Assembly: GCF_006716745.1 (NCBI RefSeq) | Contig: NZ_VFPP01000001.1 | Location: forward strand, 2,046,001-2,110,000 | DNA: 64,000 bases | Direction of reading: 5' to 3' | Origin: Saccharothrix saharensis | Lineage (GTDB): Bacteria > Actinomycetota > Actinomycetes > Mycobacteriales > Pseudonocardiaceae | In this document: positions 62,043-64,000 of the stretch, piece by piece | Position numbering within the stretch: the stretch's first letter is position 1 | Layout: each line of letters starts with the position of its first letter | Program-made: the position numbers and the translations under genes | The notes under the pieces: generated by a model | What the model saw: the letters and a program-made list of their open reading frames with translations, nothing else | Told to the model about the DNA's origin: nothing | Databases searched by the model: none

Positions 62043-62912
62043 TCAGCAGGTGGCGCGGTCGGGCGTTGTGAGGACGGACGGGGAGCCGGCGCGGCGTTCC
62101 AGCATGACCGTGTCGCGCCACACGCCGTGGTGCTGAGCGATGCGCTCGCGAACGCCGACGGTGCGGTAGCCGGCCGAGTGGTGCAGAGAGATACCGGCGC
62201 GGTTCTCCGGGAAGATCGCGGTCTGCAACGTCCACAGCCCGCTCTGGTCGGCGGCGGTGACCTGGCGGTGGAGCAGGGACTTGCCCACGCCCCGGCCGCG
62301 GAAGCCGTCGCCGACGTAGACCGAGGTCTCGGCCACGCCGGAGTAGCACTCCCGGGTCGACACGGGCGTGGCGGCGGTCCAGCCCGCGACCCGGCCGTCG
62401 ACCACGGCGACCCAGCGGTGCCCGGGCAGCCACTTCGACTCCAGCGTGCGGCGACTGGGGGTCTCCGTCTCGAAGGTGGCGTCGCCGGTGGCGATGCCCT
62501 CGGCGTAGATCCGGCGCACGTCGGGCCAGTCGTCCTCGGTCAGGGCGCGGACGGTGACGTCGGCGGGCAGGTCGGTCGGGCAGCACGGCTTGGTGACGAT
62601 GGTGCCCATGATGGCGTCGGCGGCGTGCGGCAGGCCCGTGCAGCACGCCCGGTTGACCGAGACCAGGGTCGCGGTGCCCTCCTTGCGCAGCCGGACGAAC
62701 CCCACGTCGGCGAGTTTGCGCAGGTGGTGCGAGCAGGTCGACTGGCTGATGCCGACGGCCTCGGTCAGCGCGCCCACGGTGAGCTCGCCGGGGTGGGTGG
62801 CGACGGTGTGCAGCAGGCGCACGCGGGTCGGGTCGGCCAGGCAGGCGAACCACTCGGCGTAGGTCGAGGCGTCCTCGGGCGCGAGGCCCACCGCGGGCAG
62901 CATCGTCGTCAT
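62043..62912 (-). CDS. ArsR-family regulator fused to a GNAT acetyltransferase (ArsN-like)
   Basis: A 289-residue fusion. Residues 1-100 form an ArsR winged helix (WFACLADPTRVRLLHTVATHPGEL, then AVGISQSTCSHHLRKLADVG) with Cys residues CCTGLP after the HTH that could bind arsenite. Residues about 118-270 are a GNAT/phosphinothricin- or arsinothricin-acetyltransferase-like domain (VTVRALTEDDWPDVRRIYAE, then SVYVGDGFRGRGVGKSLLH). The ATG is at the far end of the arsenic-type operator region. It probably senses and acetylates arsenic compounds such as arsinothricin. It is divergent from an ArsO-like flavoprotein. Confidence 0.87.
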   Translation of the reverse strand: MTTMLPAVGLAPEDASTYAEWFACLADPTRVRLLHTVATHPGELTVGALTEAVGISQSTCSHHLRKLADVGFVRLRKEGTATLVSVNRACCTGLPHAADAIMGTIVTKPCCPTDLPADVTVRALTEDDWPDVRRIYAEGIATGDATFETETPSRRTLESKWLPGHRWVAVVDGRVAGWTAATPVSTRECYSGVAETSVYVGDGFRGRGVGKSLLHRQVTAADQSGLWTLQTAIFPENRAGISLHHSAGYRTVGVRERIAQHHGVWRDTVMLERRAGSPSVLTTPDRATC

Positions 62913-63008
62913 GATGCGATTATCGATGGTTCTCGATGGTTGCGTCAATCGACGCCCCTTGCTACATTCGAGTAATTGATCGAGAAATATCGATGAAAAG
63001 ACCTGGTC
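62913..63008. promoter_or_regulatory. Divergent ArsR-type operator region
   Basis: The AT-richer gap between the divergent starts carries several ATCGAT/TCGA half-sites: TATCGATGGTTCTCGATGG near 62921-62939, TCAATCGACG near 62945-62954, TCGAGTAATTGATCGAG near 62969-62985 and ATATCGATGA near 62987. Spaced half-sites of this kind are typical for ArsR/SmtB proteins, so the fusion probably controls both genes. Confidence 0.6.
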
Positions 63009-64000
63009 GTGGAGGAGCTCCCGGTAGTCGTGGTGGGCGCGGGTCCAGTGGGCTTGGCAGCAGCGGCGCAGCTGCTGGAACGCGGGCTGCGGCCGCTGGT
63101 GCCGGAAGCCGGTCCCCAAGCGGGGGCGGCTGTGGCGCGGTGGCATCACGTCCGGTTGTTCTCGCGGTGGTCGGAGCTGGTCGACCCGGCCGCACGCCGC
63201 CTGCTGGAGCGGTCCGGCTGGACGGCGCCCGAGGCCGAGGCCTACCCCACCGGCGCCGAGTGGGCCTCGCAGTACCTGGCGCCCCTGGCCGACGCGTTGG
63301 GCGAGCACGTCCGGTTCGGCACGCGGGTCGTGGGTGTGGCACGCCGAGGCCGTGACCGCATCGTCGACGCGGGCCGCGACAGTGAGCCGCTGACCGTGCA
63401 CGTCGAGACCTCGGGCAGCGAAGAGCGCATCACGGCTCGCGCGCTGATCGACGCTTCCCGCACCTGGAGCACCCCCAACCCGCTGGGAGGTGACGGCCTT
63501 CCGGCCATCGGTGAGCGATCGGCCGCCGATCGGATCAGCTACCGGGTCCCCGACCTGTCCGTCGAAACCGCGCGGTACGCGGGTCGGAGGATCGCCGTCG
63601 CCGGCAGTGGCCACTCCGCGCTCACCGCGTTGGTGGCACTGGCGGGCCTGGCCGAACGGCACCCCGGCACGCACATCACGTGGCTGCTGCGCCGCGGCGC
63701 GGTCGGCAACGTCTTCGGCGGCGGTCAGTCCGACCAGCTCCCCGCCCGCGGCGCGCTCGGCCTCAAGGCCAAGGCGGCGGTCGAGGCCGGCCACGTGGAA
63801 GTCGTCACCGGTTTCCGCACCAGCCTCGTGGAACGCGACCCAGGCGGTCGTCTGGTGCTGGAGTCGCAGGACGGCCACCGCCTGGGACCGGTTGACGAGG
63901 TCGTCGTCCTGACCGGGTTCCGCCCGGACCTGAGCTGGCTCTCGGAGGTCCGTCTGGAGCTGGACCCGGTGTTGCAGGCGCCGACCGCGCTCGCTCCGCT
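63009..64000 (+). CDS. FAD-dependent oxidoreductase, ArsO-like, cut by the window end
   Basis: The first 330 residues of a flavoprotein, open to the right edge. The GTG start (VEELPVVVVGAGPVGLAAAAQ) gives the FAD-binding GAGPVGLAAA at the N-terminus. A second nucleotide-binding motif, RRIAVAGSGHSALTALVALA, and VVVLTGFRPDLSWLS follow, matching NAD(P)/FAD monooxygenases of the ArsO/flavin type found in arsenic loci. It is head-to-head with the ArsR-GNAT fusion. Its exact role (oxidation of trivalent arsenicals) is inferred. There is no clear ribosome site, so translation may be leaderless. Confidence 0.82.
   Translation, partial: MEELPVVVVGAGPVGLAAAAQLLERGLRPLVPEAGPQAGAAVARWHHVRLFSRWSELVDPAARRLLERSGWTAPEAEAYPTGAEWASQYLAPLADALGEHVRFGTRVVGVARRGRDRIVDAGRDSEPLTVHVETSGSEERITARALIDASRTWSTPNPLGGDGLPAIGERSAADRISYRVPDLSVETARYAGRRIAVAGSGHSALTALVALAGLAERHPGTHITWLLRRGAVGNVFGGGQSDQLPARGALGLKAKAAVEAGHVEVVTGFRTSLVERDPGGRLVLESQDGHRLGPVDEVVVLTGFRPDLSWLSEVRLELDPVLQAPTALAP

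Noticed and set aside
1..64000. CRISPR arrays, tRNA or rRNA genes
   Set aside because: No regularly spaced repeats and no tRNA- or rRNA-like segments were recognised by eye.

Overview
The window is chromosomal DNA from a high-GC actinomycete. GC is very high at third codon positions, many starts are GTG or TTG with GGAG-type ribosome sites, and coupled genes often overlap by 4 bases. The gene set (NhaA, WXG100/EspC-like and YbaB proteins, PucR- and LacI-type regulators, secreted glycosidases, large STAND NTPases, a TIR-WD40 protein) suggests a Pseudonocardiales member such as Saccharothrix, Actinosynnema or Lentzea. That placement is inference. I see no rRNA, tRNA, CRISPR array or intact mobile element.

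Layout. 0-9 kb: membrane-protein fragments, a secreted GH2 glycosidase divergent from a LacI regulator with a palindromic operator between them, a Tat-exported PhoD phosphatase coupled to a secreted repeat protein, and a spore-photoproduct-lyase-family radical SAM protein. 9-18 kb: an EF-hand protein downstream of a probable cobalamin riboswitch, then two large divergent NTPases (cyclase-like+NACHT; STAND+helical repeats). 18-20 kb: a TetR-glycosyltransferase operon. 20-32 kb: two paralogous acyltransferase-3/SGNH proteins, an NhaA antiporter, an FAD monooxygenase-TetR pair, an SPFH-NfeD pair, a PucR regulator and a methyltransferase. Six strand-oriented copies of a conserved 25-27-base leader motif lie in this stretch. 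32-35 kb: a small type VII secretion-associated operon. 35-39.5 kb: a gene-poor, decayed region with an orphan substrate-binding lipoprotein, a broken ectoine hydroxylase (ectD) and a broken ABC ATPase resembling ectoine-uptake EhuA.

39.5-55.5 kb is an energy and stress cluster, mostly on the minus strand: phosphoketolase-acetate kinase, a pyruvate-oxidase-like TPP enzyme, a zinc alcohol dehydrogenase, a molybdopterin oxidoreductase, an HPP membrane protein, a Cys-rich copper-binding-type protein, and several small stress-type proteins (PRC-barrel, DUF2945, DUF3140, DUF2795, DinB). Phosphoketolase and a phosphate-dependent pyruvate oxidase would both make acetyl-phosphate, which acetate kinase turns into ATP and acetate. 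55.5-58.6 kb: a truncated, frameshifted copy of the glycosyltransferase from 17.7 kb, a transposase remnant and a GH10 xylanase. 58.7-64 kb: a TIR-transmembrane-WD40 protein and an arsenic-type divergon (ArsR-GNAT fusion facing an ArsO-like flavoprotein cut by the window end).

The best lead for something undescribed is the six-copy leader motif between 21.9 and 32.4 kb. Four copies sit a nearly fixed 29-34 bases before a start codon, which suggests a shared cis-acting RNA. Next are the cyclase-NACHT/STAND divergent pair and the orphan-looking riboswitch.
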